Positions 5,735-6,879 of a DNA stretch of 6,879 nt are shown piece after piece. The position numbers were made by a program, and so were the translations under genes. Where the stretch lies: assembly GCA_963739375.1 (NCBI GenBank), contig CAVUAF010000001.1, positions 1-6,879 on the forward strand, written 5' to 3'. The stretch is from CAVUAF01 sp963739375 (lineage in GTDB: Bacteria; Acidobacteriota; Terriglobia; Terriglobales; Acidobacteriaceae). The notes below the pieces were generated by a model. It worked only from the letters and a program-made list of their open reading frames with translations, had not been told where the DNA came from and did not search any database. The number at the start of each line of letters is the position of its first letter. Position 1 is the first letter of the stretch.

Positions 5735-6879
5735 GTGGCAGAGCCCAGTAGGCCCAGCTTCGCCGCGCCACGGCAGCATCGCTGGCCGGCTTGCGACGCG
5801 GTCCTGAAGCAACGGTCCGATTACACCCATAAGCATAATTCGAGGTTCGGGCGGCATGGCTGGCTGCGGCTCACGCCTGCATATTCGCTGAAGGTGGTGG
5901 AAGAGATCCTGTTGGGCATTCCGCAGTCAGCGCATGTTCTCGATCCTTTCTGCGGGACCGCGACGACCGCGTTGTGCGCCACGTACCGTGGCCACCGCGC
6001 CACGACGACTGAAATCAATCCTTTTCTCGTGTGGCTCGGCGGCGCGAAACTGGCCCATTACTCCCAGCGGGACGTTGACTACGCCATGGACACCGCGCGG
6101 CTCGCGGTGGACGCGATAGCTCGCAAGCGGATTCACCCCGTGGCGCCTCCGCCACTTCATAACATCGAGCGGTGGTGGGAGCCGGCTGTGCTTGAATTCC
6201 TGTGCGGATTGCGGTCCGCGCTGGACTCGTCAACACAAAAGCACGAACCAGCCCGAGCCTTGTTGGACGTCGCATTTTGCAGAACCTTGATTAAGGTGTC
6301 GAATGCGGCGTTCAATCACCAGTCCATGTCCTTCCGGGACCGGTCGAAGCATCTTGCTCCCTTGGGGGCCTCGGCAGCCGGCGCATTATTTATGGAGGAC
6401 GTTCAGTTCGTGTTGCGTTCGGCCCTGGACAATCCCGCCGGCGAGGGGCGTGTTGTTCATGGAGATGCATGCGCCATCTCATCCGCCTTATCGGGGCTGT
6501 TCGACGCCGTGATTACCTCGCCGCCCTACCCCAATCGGATGTCGTATATCTGCGAGCTCCGTCCGTACATGTACTGGCTTGGATTCCTCGGTGATTCCAG
6601 GAGCGCCGCGGAGCTGGATTGGGCATCTATTGGCGGCACCTGGGGAGTGGCCACCAGCAGGCTGAACGACTGGCAGCCGTCAAGGGACGGGTTTTGCCCG
6701 CGGCGTCTCGAGGCTCGATTCTCAACCGCATCGCCAGCGACCGGAACCCCAACGGGCGCCTCTTGTCGAATTACGTCGCAAAATACTTTCACGACACGTT
6801 CCGTCACCTCGGCAGCCTCACTGGAGTTCTTTCGCCGGGCGCCACCGCGCATTATATTGTGGCACTACTGTCCGGCTAA
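5735..6879 (+). pseudogene. DNA amino-methyltransferase (N4-cytosine or N6-adenine), frameshifted near 6715
   Basis: From GTG 5735 the frame reads MAEPSRPSF..., then DYTHKHNSRFGRHGWLRLTPAYS (about 30-52, AdoMet-binding motif X region). Motif I is DPFCGTATT (70-78), acidic motif II is TEINPF (E93), and the catalytic motif IV is TSPPY (261-265). The order, with a long variable region between I and IV, fits an alpha-class amino-methyltransferase. TSPPY favours N4-cytosine, but N6-adenine is not excluded. The frame stays open to the window end, but family-like sequence stops after LEA (residues 325-327). It resumes in the -1 frame as ILNRIASDRNPNGRLLSNYVAKYFHDTFRHLGSLTGVLSPGATAHYIV and then hits TAA at 6877-6879. 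One lost base near 6715 (for example GCTTCG to GCTCG) explains this. Related proteins, as I recall them, continue past 'HYIVGNS' for tens of residues, so the 3' end is also damaged or cut. Decay and a sequencing error are both possible. No restriction partner is visible. GTG 5735 is the only ordinary start codon upstream of DYTH in this frame, and it has no Shine-Dalgarno. Confidence 0.75.

Noticed and set aside
6680..6720. Programmed -1 ribosomal frameshift in the methylase
   Set aside because: GGGTTTT at 6689-6695 is in the wrong phase for an X-XXY-YYZ slip, and no other slippery heptamer is visible. The product would also still end prematurely.

Overview
The window is GC-rich throughout. 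Its proteins resemble, from memory of families and not from a search, those of Acidobacteriota, most likely the Bryobacterales/Solibacterales group. The hints are a secreted protein with a 'YKADGTRFNG...' N-terminal module, a glycine-zipper exported protein, an ABC permease with a very long multi-spanning chain, and a DNA methylase with a 'DYTHKHNSRFGRHGWLRLTPAYS'-type N-terminus. The taxonomic placement is an inference.

Layout. Bases 1-621 hold no gene I can support. A plus-strand gene for a secreted beta-rich protein (622-1896) has a clear ribosome binding site and signal peptide. It converges on a minus-strand gene for a glycine-zipper exported protein (2147-3061). The 250 bp between their stops are packed with repeats: a GC hairpin, four 20-bp tandem units, two diverged 40-bp units, and a 22-bp perfect palindrome, all built around GCATGC. 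Upstream of the glycine-zipper gene on the minus strand, a permease (3163-4887) and an ABC ATPase (4832-5638) overlap by 56 bp and form an export-type ABC pair, probably translationally coupled. A divergent intergenic region with a 10-bp inverted repeat (5690-5721) separates them from a plus-strand DNA amino-methyltransferase gene (from 5735 to the window end).

How the genes relate. The ATPase and permease should act as one membrane transporter of unknown substrate. The glycine-zipper protein may lie in the same transcription direction but is 101 bp away and need not be co-transcribed. The secreted protein and the methylase are independent units. No restriction endonuclease partner is visible.

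Main oddities. (1) The ATPase has proline where the switch (H-loop) histidine is expected. (2) The methylase reading frame breaks near 6715: family-like sequence continues in the -1 frame and then ends abruptly at 6879. (3) A compact GCATGC-phased repeat cluster sits between two convergent genes. (4) The permease has an arginine-dense N-terminus partly encoded over the end of the ATPase gene. I see no convincing evidence for a wholly new multi-gene system in this window.
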